Source: Fusarium oxysporum f. sp. lycopersici 4287
Taxonomy: Eukaryota; Ascomycota; Sordariomycetes; Hypocreales; Nectriaceae
DNA length: 64,000 nt
Assembly: GCF_000149955.1 (NCBI RefSeq)
Contig: NW_017264855.1
Span: 1-64,000, forward strand
Direction of reading: 5' to 3'
Under the pieces are notes generated by a model, which was not told the DNA's origin, searched no databases, and saw nothing but the letters and a program-made list of their open reading frames with translations. Shown here piece by piece: positions 35,405 to 46,983 of this stretch. Position numbers and translations under genes: made by a program. Every line of letters begins with the position of its first letter. Positions within the stretch are counted from its first letter, which is position 1.

Positions 35405-37962
35405 ATGGCGCAGACGGCATTTCCTGATGATGTGCTTCCGCCAGAGGGCACGTACGACTCGCGAGAGGCTCTACTCACAGCTATCAATGAATGGGCAGCA
35501 CCAAGAGGATACGCGTTCGTAACTGGGAGATCGTCGCGATCAACCAGCGGCAGGCAGATTATCACAAACGCATGTGATCGATGGTGTCGGCCACCAAGCG
35601 CCTCAAGGGACCACCAGCGCAAGACTACTACGCGAGGAACCAACTGCCGGTTCTCTATCATCGCGAAGGAATCCCTAGATAAGACGACTTGGTCTTTAAG
35701 GCATCGTCCGGATCCACAATTTTCTTCACACAACCATGAACCAAGTTGGCACAAATCGGCGCACCCAGTCCATCGGCAGCTCTCGGATGTGGACAGGTCA
35801 ACAATCAGCCGCCTTACGAACGCTGGTGTAGCGCCAAAAGGTATCAGGACTTATATTCGCCAGAACTCGAATACCATTGCAACCCAGCAAGATATCTACA
35901 ACCGTCTCGCAGATAGCAAACGAGAGCTCTGTGAGGGTCAGAGCACTATACATGCTTTTGCTAACCAGCTAGACAAGGAAGGGTTCTGGAACCGGATGCA
36001 GCTTGACTCAGATAACTGAATCACGGCGGTGTTGTTCGCCCATCCGGATTTATTGGCATACTTGAAGGCTTACCCAGATCTACTTTTCTTGGACTGCACA
36101 TACAAAACGAACAAATACGGAATGCCGCTGCTTGATATGATTGGTGTTGATGCCTGTCAGCGATCCTTCTGTATCGCCTTCGCATTCCTTAATGGCGAGG
36201 CTGAGCAGGACTTCATATGGGCCTTGGACCGGCTCAGGTCCCTGTATGAACTCTGCAACACAAGGTTTCCATCTGTTATTCTGACTGACCGTGATAAGGC
36301 CTGTATGAACGCTGTAGAGAGCTGCTTTCCGTCTTCGATCTCCCTGCTATGCCTGTGGCATGCGAATAAGGCGGTCCTCCGCTATTGCCAGCCAACATTC
36401 GTACACCATAAGCAAGGGTCTGAGGCCTATCAGCAAGGTCTGAGCGATTGGAATGACTTTTTCAACCACTGGCATTCGATTATGAGGTCGTCAGATGAAC
36501 AGGCATTTGACCAGCGCGTACAAGAGCTTGAAAAGCGCTATCTGCCTCAATATCTCGAAGAGGTTGGCTACATCAAGTCCAACTGGCTCGATCCGTACAA
36601 GAAAAAGCTCGTTAAGGCCTGGGTCGACCAGCACCCTCACTTTGGTAATGTGGTCACCTCACGGGTTGAGGGTATCCATGGGCTCCTTAAGAGCCACCTC
36701 AAGAAATCTACGCTAGATCTCTTCGAGGCGTGGAGAGCTATGAAACATGCGCTTCTTAATCAATTATCTGAGCTGCGCTCCAACCAAGTCAGGCAGCAAA
36801 TGCGAATACCAATTGAGCTCTCTGGATCACTATATAGTGCCATACGTGGCTGGATATCTCACGAGGCTTTACGCAAAGTTGAAGAACAGCGGAAGCGGCT
36901 TATGAAAGAAGACCTGCCTAGTTGTACCGGTACATTCTCTCGATCCCACGGCCTCCCTTGCGCCCATATTCTCAAGGCTCTACAAGAGCAAGGCCAAACC
37001 CTTCGCTTGGAGCATTTTCACCCGCATTGGCATTTGAGTCGTCATGGTGTTCATCAGGTGCTATTGGAGCCTCGACACCGATCTAATCGAATAGCTGCCG
37101 ATTCTACCACAAGTAAATCGCAATCGAGCACTCAGAGAGAACCAAGTGCATTCGAGGCAGTTCAGGCAGCAGCGCAGCCAAAAGCACGACCTACATGCAG
37201 TAGATGCCACAAATTAGGACACAAGATGACGTCAAAGGCATGCCCTCAACGGTACGAGGGGATTTTGTATTTGTCATCATCGTCAGCACAGGTAGAAGCA
37301 ATGCCAGTGGCACTCTCGCCAGCATTATCCGGGGAAGCACGACCAGCAGCAGCAGTATCTGCATCTGTATCATCTTTGCAGGAAGGGGAACCACTGGAAG
37401 ACCCATCATCAGGATTATCCGGACATGCTGGGTCTGGCAGGGATGATACTAGCTGCATTGTCGTTAGTATAGAGACAGCAGCATCATCGGCAGTGTCATC
37501 AGCAAAACCATCGACACAGGGAGGGAAGTCGCCAGTAGCATCATCTTCAACAGCATCAGTGGCGCCGACACTAAGATATGATGACCCACAAGCCATCTAT
37601 CGGAGATATGTGCTGCTCGAGATGCTTGGTATAAGGCGCAGCCTCGTGGTAGCGTCAAAACTAACCAGCAGTATCGGAGGGCGTTAGGTCTACCTTTGCG
37701 GTATGACAAAGCAAGCTACCAGTGGTGTCTTGACTGGAAGCAGATGGGCAAACTCTGTACGACACCGACCGGATCTAGAGATTGGAGTAAGGAAGAGATG
37801 ATGGCGTACCTGGATTGGAGTAAAGCAGAAGATGATCGGGTGGAGGCTCAGGTAGCGGCAGAGATGGAAAGTAATCCATTTTCTAGCAGAAGAGGCTTGC
37901 GCGACATCTGGGAGGCGGCTGAGAATGATGGAAAAGAGCAGCAGGAATTGTATTCAGCTTGA
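35405..37962 (+). pseudogene. MULE transposase with one in-frame TGA and one C-terminal frameshift
   Basis: ATG at 35405. Residues 1-204 form a FAR1-like DNA-binding region. A TGA at 36017-36019 interrupts the frame in SDN-stop-ITAVLF, where Trp (TGG) is expected. The same frame then continues to 37687: the MULE catalytic domain begins LDCTYKTNKYGMPLLDMIGV, with the next acidic block ILTDRDKACMNA and LWHANKAVL, then a SWIM-type zinc finger (CTGTFSRSHGLPCAH) and a CCHC-like knuckle (CSRCHKLGHKMTSKAC). Near 37610 a 1-nt deletion moves the frame, and the tail continues as AARDAWYKAQPRGSVK and TNQQYRRALGLPLRY to 37962. With only two lesions it is recently inactivated, or still functional elsewhere in the genome. 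Confidence 0.85.
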
Positions 37963-38023
37963 TAATTAGGAATCATTGCAGTTCTGAATCTCGGGATTCT
38001 GAAACCCGCCAGCCTCAAAACTC

Positions 38024-38125
38024 GAAATGCAGTTGTGGAGTTGTGCCAAATTGGGTGCTGACATAATCCGCACGCCTACGCGTGCAGAAGTGGAGAGGCG
38101 CCTAGGCGTGTCCCTATGGGGCCCC
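38024..38125 (-). repeat. MULE right terminal inverted repeat
   Basis: Reverse complement of the left repeat. The right copy of the target duplication, TCAGGAACA, follows at 38126-38134. Confidence 0.92.
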
Positions 38126-38273
38126 TCAGGAACAACAGCCCTTAGTAATCAAGCTAGGTGATTTAAAGTAAAACCTGTGGGATAGAATACTCCACACAGA
38201 AGAACAATCAATCACCACATTTGCTGCTGCTCATCATATTCACTCTAACCCTTTAAGCACGCTCAGTGCGACA
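38126..38273 (+). mobile_element. Second half of the interrupted copia 3' LTR
   Basis: With the MULE and one target copy removed, the LTR is about 179 bp, TGTCGCA...TGCGACA, with 7-bp inverted ends. The 5 bp after it are CTAGG. The partner duplication at the 5' side is lost with the 5' LTR. Confidence 0.7.
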
Positions 38274-38399
38274 CTAGGTCTCGCCGCCCTGCTGATCACC
38301 GAAGCAATGCTGGATCACAACCGCTAGCGCTGACGCGCTAAGAGCAGGAAAGCGCGCAAGTGTAGCCAATCGCTCATCAGCCATCGTATTTGCTGACAT
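38274..38399 (-). pseudogene. Candidate displaced N-terminal exon of the split hydrolase
   Basis: On the minus strand an ATG at 38399 opens a 41-codon frame (MADERLATLARFPALSASAL...) that runs to the edge of the copia LTR. Strand and position are right for the missing N-terminus of the hydrolase at 31584-32504, and DERLATL...P is plausible for that family. There is no target duplication at the other side to prove the join. Confidence 0.25.
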
Positions 38400-38730
38400 C
38401 TCGTCGACATCATAAACACAACGCGTCCAATCAACGTGATCCAAGTTTTCAGGATCAGTTATAGAATGTCAAGAGTTGGATGATATTGAAAGGTTTTGGA
38501 ATACTGTGTCCATATGATCGATGACGCGTAATCGTTGCATCGTGTTACCACAGCTGAATGCCTGCTATACTGGGATACACTCAGACTTTGCATGTACTCT
38601 AGCTCTGTTAGCCGTCGGACGGCGCTCAAAGAGCATAAATACTTCAGTCACAGTCCACATTCAAACATGATTACACTTCGCCATTCGAACTTCAGATTAT
38701 CCAGTTATTACTCCCTGTTCTTTACTAGAC

Positions 38731-39531
38731 ATGTTCTTCTCAACTCTAACTATTGCCACAGCCCTAGCTGGGTTGCTGGCCACAGCCAGCGCGAAGGGCA
38801 TCAACTGCCAAGGCAGCGGCCTTTGTCCCGGAAATAAAGGCTTGCTGAGCCAAGCTCTGACGCAGCTGCGTACTAAAGACCAGAACCAGCAGTGGTCTCA
38901 GAACGAGAAGCTGATCTGCATCGAGTCTTCCATCACTATTGGGAAGCCGAACCTGTGCATTTTCTACCAGAATATTGGCGACCGCAAGTTCACCACCGCG
39001 CAGTCTATTCAATACATTGAGGGTTTACTGAACCACGGCTGCCAGGCTTGCGGTAGTATCCCTACGGATGACGGCAACGACGTCTCCAAAGGCGAGCTTA
39101 CAGCCAACATGGTCGCCTCCGGCAACCAGAAGCGCGCCATCGACGCCGACGCCAAGCTGACAAAGCGTCGCGACGTAGAGCATCCCTCCCAATTGTTCCG
39201 CCGCCAGGGCATCAACTGTAACGGAGGAGCTGCATGCCGTCTAGGTGGCCTCGCTGGTACTCCCAGAGGGAAAATCTCGGACCTGTACGACACCATTTCT
39301 GCTGGAAACGGTATTTTTAGAAACGGTGAACAGATCGAATGTAAGCCGCACGCAAGCGGCCGCCTCTGTGCCTTCTACCAGAACATCGGCAATCGTTCTT
39401 TCAATACTCAGCAGACTCTAGAGTACCTTAACCGCCTGCTCGAACACGGCTGCGAGGTCTGTGGAAGTGTACCAACCGACGATGGCAACGACGTTTCCAA
39501 GGGCGAGCTGACTGTCAACTACGTGGCCTAA
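38731..39531 (+). CDS. KP4-like killer-toxin-family secreted protein with two KP4 domains
   Basis: 266 aa, no introns. A signal peptide (about residues 1-21) precedes two copies of the KP4 fold: domain 1 about 22-131 and domain 2 about 159-266. Each begins with a GINC block and ends with a CGS.PTDDGNDVSKGEL block, with conserved Cys spacing. Between them a linker holds dibasic Kex2-type sites (KR, KRR, RR), the last directly before the second domain, so cleavage into two mature modules is likely. KP4 was first known from a virus-encoded Ustilago maydis toxin that affects calcium channels; fungi such as Fusarium carry genomic relatives whose targets are mostly unknown. The frame is intact. A possible TATA-like CATAAATA lies near 38634. 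Confidence 0.87.
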   Translation: MFFSTLTIATALAGLLATASAKGINCQGSGLCPGNKGLLSQALTQLRTKDQNQQWSQNEKLICIESSITIGKPNLCIFYQNIGDRKFTTAQSIQYIEGLLNHGCQACGSIPTDDGNDVSKGELTANMVASGNQKRAIDADAKLTKRRDVEHPSQLFRRQGINCNGGAACRLGGLAGTPRGKISDLYDTISAGNGIFRNGEQIECKPHASGRLCAFYQNIGNRSFNTQQTLEYLNRLLEHGCEVCGSVPTDDGNDVSKGELTVNYVA

Positions 39532-41203
39532 ACGAATACTTCGGACTACACCGTATTTATCTGAGGGGTATCTTATCACGTCACTTCCGTGAATGGCTGG
39601 ACTTTTCATGTTCCGCCCACGTCTGGTCAAGCGAGGGACATGTGGGCGTCACCCTTGCAGTTAAGCAGACAACTCTATTCGGCCTCAGAGGCAATACTTG
39701 GATACATATATTCATCTTGCATTATCTGGCTATGTTCCTTTTACCACCTGTCCTTACCTTTCATTAAAGCTATTAAGCATATACACTCCTTAACATATTG
39801 CAATAAATTATATAAACTAGGAATAAATATTAGGTGAATATTAACTAATACTAATTCTTTATTATATAAGAAGTAACTAATAATTATTATTAATTAATTA
39901 TAAGAATTAACAGAGCGGTATAACAGTTTTAATACAGAGGCATGACCCTACAGCGGCATGACTTTATATAACATTTAATTAGTTAGTTCTGCACAGACCT
40001 ATAAATACTCCCTGATAAACCTAGCGTAACTAGCTCTCTTAATATGACCTTATTTTTATCTTAAGCCCTCCTAATGCTTAAGATAGTAGGGTATCTTAAG
40101 AGGTCTCGTTTTAAATAGAAGATTCTTACTCTATTTATTACTCAGGAAATAGGTCTAACACTCTACTCTCTGACTACTATATTTTTATTACTATTAACTA
40201 GCTCTTATTAACTTCTCGTCCTCTGGATACTAGGTTGCCTCTTCTAACTGCTAATATAGACTCCTGTTGTTTATCTAGATCTAAGGTTAGCTAACTAACT
40301 TTATATCTAGTACTAAGTTAATATACTTACCTTACTAATAGTTTATATATTATTATACTGGCTTGCTTTTAATAAGACCCTAGTGAGTATAGATTTATTA
40401 AGGATTTGCAGCAGCTAATCTTACTTATAGCCTGCTGGCTAGCTTACTGCTAGGGTGGCTAGTTAACTAATAGTTTAGCTGCTCCTGCTAATAGTTATTC
40501 TCGAAGGCATAGGCTGCTTAGTATTCTTAGGTCTGCTATATAGAGTAATAGTAATCTAAAAATTAAGAACCTATTAATATAAATTTTAAGATAATAAATC
40601 TTATAATTACTAATATAAATAGATATTATATTTAATAAAAAGTATTATAAATCCTAGCTTTATATAAATTTTATAATAATAAGGGACTTTAAGCTTAATA
40701 AAAACCTAGTAGTTAATATTATAATTTAAGAGAGGCTTTAAAAAGAGATTCTTCCTAATAGGTATTACCTTATATATAATATAATATTATTTATTAATTA
40801 ACTTAAGTGCCTTTAATAAAATTACTATTAGTAAATTACTTAAATAATTTCTATTTAATCTTAGGTATTTTATAGGTAATAAGAATATTATTTTATATAT
40901 ATATATATATCCTTAAAGCTATATTCTTAATTTTTTATTATCTTTTATATTGCCTTAATAAGTTAATATAAGTAGCTTATACTATTTAAGAGATAGCTCT
41001 TAGTGTATTATTAGTACTTACCTCTGTTCTAGAGGTAATATAAATACTATAGTTATACAGCTTATAAAGGAAGCAGTATGCCTATTAGATACTAACCGGC
41101 AAAGAGGTCCTATAGAGATATTATAAGATAACTCTTTAATTATTAAACTTCTTACTAAGGTCTTTATACCTTCTTATAGCCCTCCTCTATTTCAGCAAAT
41201 AGT
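39532..41203. other. AT-rich RIP-like island
   Basis: From about 39780 the sequence is very AT-rich with stops in every frame up to the N gap. It looks like a degraded repeat, but I could not assign a family. Confidence 0.55.
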
Positions 41204-41427
41204 NNNNNNNNNNNNNNNNNNNNNNNNNNNNNNNNNNNNNNNNNNNNNNNNNNNNNNNNNNNNNNNNNNNNNNNNNNNNNNNNNNNNNNNNNNNNNNNNN
41301 NNNNNNNNNNNNNNNNNNNNNNNNNNNNNNNNNNNNNNNNNNNNNNNNNNNNNNNNNNNNNNNNNNNNNNNNNNNNNNNNNNNNNNNNNNNNNNNNNNNN
41401 NNNNNNNNNNNNNNNNNNNNNNNNNNN
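41204..41427. other. Assembly gap (224 N)
   Basis: Run of N inside repeat-like sequence. Confidence 0.99.
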
Positions 41428-41610
41428 GCTATTACTGCTCTTCCCGTTTCTTAGCTCACTCTGCCTTGATTTAAGAAGGACATATAAGTTAGTGTAATAG
41501 ATGCCTTGGGCATCTATAGCATGGTTATATCCGCTCTCTTTAATACAACGCCCAGCTTCTTTTATATCAAAATCGCGAGATATTACATAGCAATACCGGT
41601 CACAAAACAA
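41428..41610 (-). pseudogene. Possible N-terminal end of a pogo-type transposase
   Basis: Minus-strand frame with IKESGYNHAIDAQGIYYTNL and SRQSELRNGKSSN has the spacing of a psq-type helix-turn-helix (A..YGV..STL..RL.GRQS) found at the start of fungal pogo/Fot1 transposases. The rest would lie in the gap and the AT-rich island to the left. Weak evidence. Confidence 0.3.
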
Positions 41611-41828
41611 AGGAAATCACGCCTCAGTGACGGCACTTGTTCCATAGACCCCAACAACAGGTTTCGTGTTCATGGTTCGGGATTTTGCTGCTGGTGATGG
41701 CTAAGGCGTTTTGCTCCCAGCAGCCTTGACAAGAATTTAATAAGCGTTGAAGTCGAATGCTAGCGAAAAAGGTGACTTACGTGGAAGGAAGAAGTTGTCG
41801 ACTAGGAAATCAGCAAATATCATACACA

Positions 41829-43879
41829 TTACACACCATGGGCTTTATCCCAGACCAGCTGCGCTGGACTCCCCTCCTCAGGCATGACTGGCCAAGTGAC
41901 CCTCATCAATGCCGCTCTAGCGTTTAGCCACTGCTTGATGCCAACCCTCCGACTCCAGTCCCGTATACTGCAACTGAAAAACACCGCCACGTCTGAGTCT
42001 GGTTCATATGCGCAGATATGGATTGCTCCAATCATCAGCTGCCAAAATATAAAATCTCCGTCATGCCCGGGGTCATCCTTCCAACGCGCATACATTCTGC
42101 TGAGGTCGCGCCTGTACAGATACATCATATGTTCAGACGTACTTCGTTCAATGACTCCAGGGTCACAGATTCCAAGTACGCGGTGCATATATAGATTCGT
42201 AGCAATGTACATGGCACAACATGTTGTTGTGAATCTGTAGGGAAAATCAAGTGGTGGGGTTTGAGTGTCGTGGATCGAAGTCGACTGGATGTGAGAAGCC
42301 ACGTAGTTCGCCAGCACTTGGGAAGCTGCGCCTGTAGCCCAGGCTGCATCGAAAACACCTCTCAAAGATTCTACCTCCGTAAAATACTCTTTCCGGGCTT
42401 CATCAACCTTGTCAGTCATGCTTCGAAGACTTATTATGGTTCCAAGTCCATTGATATCCTTCAGTGTTGACCCTAGAGGTATGGGAGCCAGAAGTGACGG
42501 TAATAGCCGAATAGCAGATAGTTTAATGCGTAAGCCGCCCGTAGAAACTTCAGAACGCGTGATAGTATATGTCATGTCAAGGGCCTCCTGTTGACTAAGG
42601 TCATAGACATTCCTTTGCGAATTTATGCGTAAGAGTGCCCCAAGTCTACCTTTGAATCCGGCAACAAGGGTGTATGTACTAAGTTCACGATGATGAGACA
42701 CAGTATAATACCACCTGGTATCGATGAACTCACAAGATAAAATACCGGTCGGCTAACTCTTGCTGGGTGGGATCTGACTCATTGGTGCCACATGGACCTA
42801 TTTGTTTCAGGAGGCTAACGATGCCATTGAGGTGAGTCTCGGCATTAGCAATCTCACCAAGGCAGAGCTACGCCGAGAATTAGTATTATCTCAAGGAACC
42901 GAAAGCATTGTTCTTACCTCCACGAAGCAGAGGGACGCGATCTGTCTGATGATGCATGTGACTGATTCAGATGTCTGATTCACAAGCCAGTCATTAACCA
43001 TGCGGATAGTCTGAAGTTTATGAAATAAGAATGTCGATTGAAAATGTTGCGAGTTGCCCGTATTTAACGTATAGTGAAGACTTGCTATTAGAAGAGCATT
43101 GCGAAACGCATGAGCGTGTTCCATTACAGATACTAAACTATCCGGTTCGCACCAAGGGTCAGTAAGATGTTCTTGTATACGTGAAGGGGAAAGGCGTGTA
43201 CCAATCTTGGTGTTGCTTGTGGCCAATCACTTCCAGGGCTTGATCAGCCTTGTAGACTACAGGCAGTCTTGAGTATACCAGATTTTGAAGTCCCAGCGAT
43301 CATACGACTTACAATAATAGAAAAGTTCCCTAGACTTGAACGGCATATGTATGGTGAAGAGGTTGATCGGGATAGGAGCCCTGGGAATATCCAGTTGACC
43401 CGAAAGTATCATCTCGTGTGGATGCACCTGTTCTTCGGATGCTCCGCTGTATCGCCATTGTATTTGAACGTGGCATCTGGGCGAGTCCTGAGGCGATGAC
43501 TCAGCAGACTCGGAGAAGTCGGTTGTGGACGGACCAGAGACTCTACCGTTAGTCATGATCTTAGCATCCGTTGCGGGAAGTATGGTGCGTTGCGTTGCAC
43601 GGCATGTGATAGGTCGTCCTGCTTTCTTCTGCCACTGCTTGTACTCGCAAGAATACCCCATCACTGCACATCGTTTACACGAGGGCCTTGTCTCGTCGCA
43701 CTTGAGATGAGACTTTCTACACTGTGTTTAAGGTCAGTAGACAGCTCCGAAGTTAACAGAGACAGCATTCGCAAAAAATGACACATGTGTCTTACCGAAC
43801 CACAGGCTCCATGGCTTCTAGGACCACCGATCCGTTTGGGTTTAGGAATCGAGGTTCCCCAATGAAACACTGACTGCAT
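41829..43879 (-). CDS. Zn2Cys6 transcription factor
   Basis: Five exons on the minus strand: 43879-43796, 43721-43306, 43215-42918, 42867-42734, 42678-41829. They sum to 1782 nt and give 593 aa. The first intron splits the zinc cluster: exon 1 ends HGACGS and exon 2 starts CRKSHLKCDETRPSCKRC, then MGYSC, completing C-x2-C-x6-C-x6-C-x2-C-x6-C. The middle region (VMEHAHAFRNALLIASLHY, HKLQTIRMVNDWLV, CFVELCLGEIANAE, ETHLNGIVSLL) matches the fungal-specific regulatory domain. The exon 2/3 junction is the least certain; the GTATGA donor and AAG acceptor chosen here keep the frame. It is a nuclear regulator with unknown targets. The nearest neighbours are a KP4-like gene and an SDR. Confidence 0.8.
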
Positions 43880-44186
43880 ATCGGACCTGGTGATTATCTG
43901 AAGCCAAGTACCATAACTTTTGTGACGTCTTGAGTGTCGCTTTCATTCGTGATGACTCCCGGTAAAACCTGAGGAGCGTGCGGAATGGAATTGCTGACTA
44001 GCCCCACTGTCGCTAATACCGAACTAACATTAAATATTACCAATTACAAGCGTGTCGAATAACTGAACCAATCATATACTACATGCAGACCCCGGCGTGT
44101 CATATGACGAACTTATGCGCTATCCGTAAATTGATTGGAATGTGCACTAAAAATCCCCCATAAACAGGTTTTTACTATGCCATTAG

Positions 44187-44548
44187 NNNNNNNNNNNNNN
44201 NNNNNNNNNNNNNNNNNNNNNNNNNNNNNNNNNNNNNNNNNNNNNNNNNNNNNNNNNNNNNNNNNNNNNNNNNNNNNNNNNNNNNNNNNNNNNNNNNNNN
44301 NNNNNNNNNNNNNNNNNNNNNNNNNNNNNNNNNNNNNNNNNNNNNNNNNNNNNNNNNNNNNNNNNNNNNNNNNNNNNNNNNNNNNNNNNNNNNNNNNNNN
44401 NNNNNNNNNNNNNNNNNNNNNNNNNNNNNNNNNNNNNNNNNNNNNNNNNNNNNNNNNNNNNNNNNNNNNNNNNNNNNNNNNNNNNNNNNNNNNNNNNNNN
44501 NNNNNNNNNNNNNNNNNNNNNNNNNNNNNNNNNNNNNNNNNNNNNNNN
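44187..44548. other. Assembly gap (362 N)
   Basis: Run of N between the Zn2Cys6 gene and the SDR gene. Any coding sequence inside is invisible. Confidence 0.99.
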
Positions 44549-44882
44549 TTCGTCAGACTGCTGACGGCAGAACTCTCGAGCTCTTATCGCCGAAGACGGA
44601 GTTATCGGGATTTTCATATGGCCACAAGCTCTGACTGATAGGAATGATGGAACTGTGGTAGAATATAGAAATAGCCTCCTCCAGGCCAAGCTCGCATCTT
44701 ACGTTACCACTTACCAGTCAGCTTGCGGTTGCATAGTAAATGCCGTGCGCAGTCGATCTTCTTTTTTCAGCCAGTTTGTAGCACATCGAATCCCCCTTTT
44801 ATTCCCTCCCAAATATTCCAAAACTGAAGTGATATGACCTTCTGGTTATCTTTATCTTCACCCGCCATTCAGGCTGCCCGAA

Positions 44883-45701
44883 ATGAAAACCTGGCTCGTG
44901 ACCGGATCTTCGCGTGGCCTCGGCCTGGCGTTAGTGGAGGCTGTACTGGCCAGCGGCGATTGTGTTGTGGCTACCGCTCGCGATCCCGACCAGCTCTTCG
45001 AGCTTGAAAAGCAGTACGGTCCTAATCGTATCATCACGGCTTCATTGGACGTGACGCGGCTGGACGATGTGTCATATACGATACAGTTGGCTCAGAAATG
45101 CTTTGGCGGTATCGACGTTGTCGTCAACAACGCAGGATACGCAGAGACCGCGCCCATTGAAGACATGAGCGAGGAATCATTCCGCAAGCAAATTGAAACC
45201 AACTTCTTCGGTGTGGTTAACGTCACTCGAGCTGTTATACCATTGCTACGGAAGCAGGGCTCTGGACATATCCTTCAAGTATCGTCAGTCGGCGGGAGGG
45301 TTGGATCTCCAGGATTGGGGGCTTATCAGAGCGCAAAATGGGCAGTTGGCGGGTTCTCCACGGTTCTCGCGAAGGAGGTCGCACCCTTCGGAATTAAGAT
45401 TACCGTTTTGGAACCAGGTGGCATGAAGACAGACTGGGCTGGGTCTTCAATGGGTTACCCAGAGATCAGCGAGGGCTACCAGGCAACAGTAGGCGCTATG
45501 CGTGAAGCGAGGGCTCGCTACGCTTCGGGGTGGTCCGAACCAACTAAGATTGCGCGCGCTATTCTTTACATCGCCGGAGTCAAAGACCCGCCACTACGCC
45601 TCCTTTTAGGGCCCGACACCGTGAGCCATGCCGAGGAAGCCTCTAGGTCTTTGGCCTCCTCGGACGAGAAGTGGAGGCATGTGACGAATCTAACGTTCTG
45701 A
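44883..45701 (+). CDS. Short-chain dehydrogenase/reductase (classical SDR)
   Basis: 272 aa in one exon. The NAD(P)-binding TGSSRGLG motif is at residues 7-14, NNAG follows the VVV strand, and the active site is Ser in LQVSSVGG plus YQSAK (Tyr-x3-Lys). The Ser/Arg after TG suggests NADP preference, as does ATARDPD. The length is normal for cytosolic classical SDRs. It lacks a signal peptide or membrane helix. Relatives include oxidoreductases that reduce small ketones; the substrate cannot be told. The upstream flank includes an N gap. No lesion seen. Confidence 0.9.
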   Translation: MKTWLVTGSSRGLGLALVEAVLASGDCVVATARDPDQLFELEKQYGPNRIITASLDVTRLDDVSYTIQLAQKCFGGIDVVVNNAGYAETAPIEDMSEESFRKQIETNFFGVVNVTRAVIPLLRKQGSGHILQVSSVGGRVGSPGLGAYQSAKWAVGGFSTVLAKEVAPFGIKITVLEPGGMKTDWAGSSMGYPEISEGYQATVGAMREARARYASGWSEPTKIARAILYIAGVKDPPLRLLLGPDTVSHAEEASRSLASSDEKWRHVTNLTF

Positions 45702-46983
45702 AATATACGGGCTGCTACAAAAGTGTTCTGCTAGAATGGCGACTGATAACGTTGCAGAGACAGTTGAAGCAAGCCAGCAATTGAGGATAATTCAGAGCGG
45801 ACAGTGCGCAGGTAGTGTAGATAATTGAAGACTAGTCCAGTTGTCTGGCGAGCAGTAGCTCTATTCGTATTCCAACTAGTTCATTCGTATTGTTAAGACT
45901 CGATTCTGTCACATCGAAGATCCGGTGATGGTTGTAATCCGCATATTTTCATTTCCTCAAACGCAGACACTAAGTGAATCTGAGAATGAGGGTGTTATCC
46001 TGTCCATACATACCTGGACTGGATGGCCTTCTTCCAAAGCGAAGGGGATCAAATTATCCTGTATTAAATATAGGGGTGATAAGACGAAAAGCGCAGCCGC
46101 TGCGGCTCACTCATTGGGAAGTACCCAGGAAGTGGTTTTATAAATGCATTGTCTGAACTGATAGTCTACGAATTGTATATGACAGCTGATGATGGGCAGA
46201 TCTTGATCATTGTCAGCGGCAATAACTGCCAACTTAGCTTAGAGACACAGATTGGCCACCGTCTGACATCTTGCAGATCAGGCTGTGAGTCGTTAATCCG
46301 TCTTTCGTATTGGAGAGCCTAAGCATTGTATTTTAAAATTTATGACTACATATCATGAACACTGTTACCCTAAGATTTGATTGAACGTATTACGTATCGA
46401 GAAACAGGGATTGATACGTTGCGGCCCTGGGGCCTACCAGTTAGCAAACTAATAATTTACCTCCTTGTCAACATATCGTTTAAGCTAAGCTATGGAATAC
46501 ACGCATATACGAGACTATGATGATTATTGGTTATTTGAGGGATATGCAAAACACAGTCAGATCAGGTGGGTCTATAGTTCAGCAACTGGGATCTCGCTAG
46601 GCATGTGCCAATAGTATTGCTGATCACGTATTTTACTCTCACTCAAGATGATACAAGTCTACTTTGAATAGAAAGCGAGACCCGTGATTGGATTATACTG
46701 ACGATGCATCTGGAAAGGTGCATATTTCCCTGGATCTTAGTCCGGAGTCCAGATCTGAAGCAACAGCAACCCAGAGACGTGTGTTACATGTGCAGTCTTT
46801 CTCCTTCAGCCTACATATACTTCAAGCAGTCACCTGCTGCCCTCTTCTAATATTTTTCACCTCACAACTTCCACACTTTCTCTCTATTTCTTCAAGATCA
46901 AAAACTTGAATTTCCAGTACGGTATGAGCAGCAACTTAATGCATATACGCTTTGAAGAACTAACATGTGCTAGACCGTGCACA
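45702..46983. other. No gene recognised
   Basis: Intergenic. The last 180 bp contain pyrimidine-rich sequence before the small secreted-protein gene and are its likely promoter and 5' UTR. Confidence 0.4.

Larger units (their letters stand above)
35241..38125 (+). mobile_element. Mutator-like element (MULE), 2885 bp, nested in a copia LTR
   Basis: Near-perfect terminal inverted repeats of 102 bp (35241-35342 and 38024-38125, one mismatch seen) start GGGGCCCCATAGGGACACGC. A 9-bp target duplication flanks it, a hallmark of MULEs. It is GC-balanced, unlike the AT-rich copia around it, so it arrived after the host element was mutated. Confidence 0.93.
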
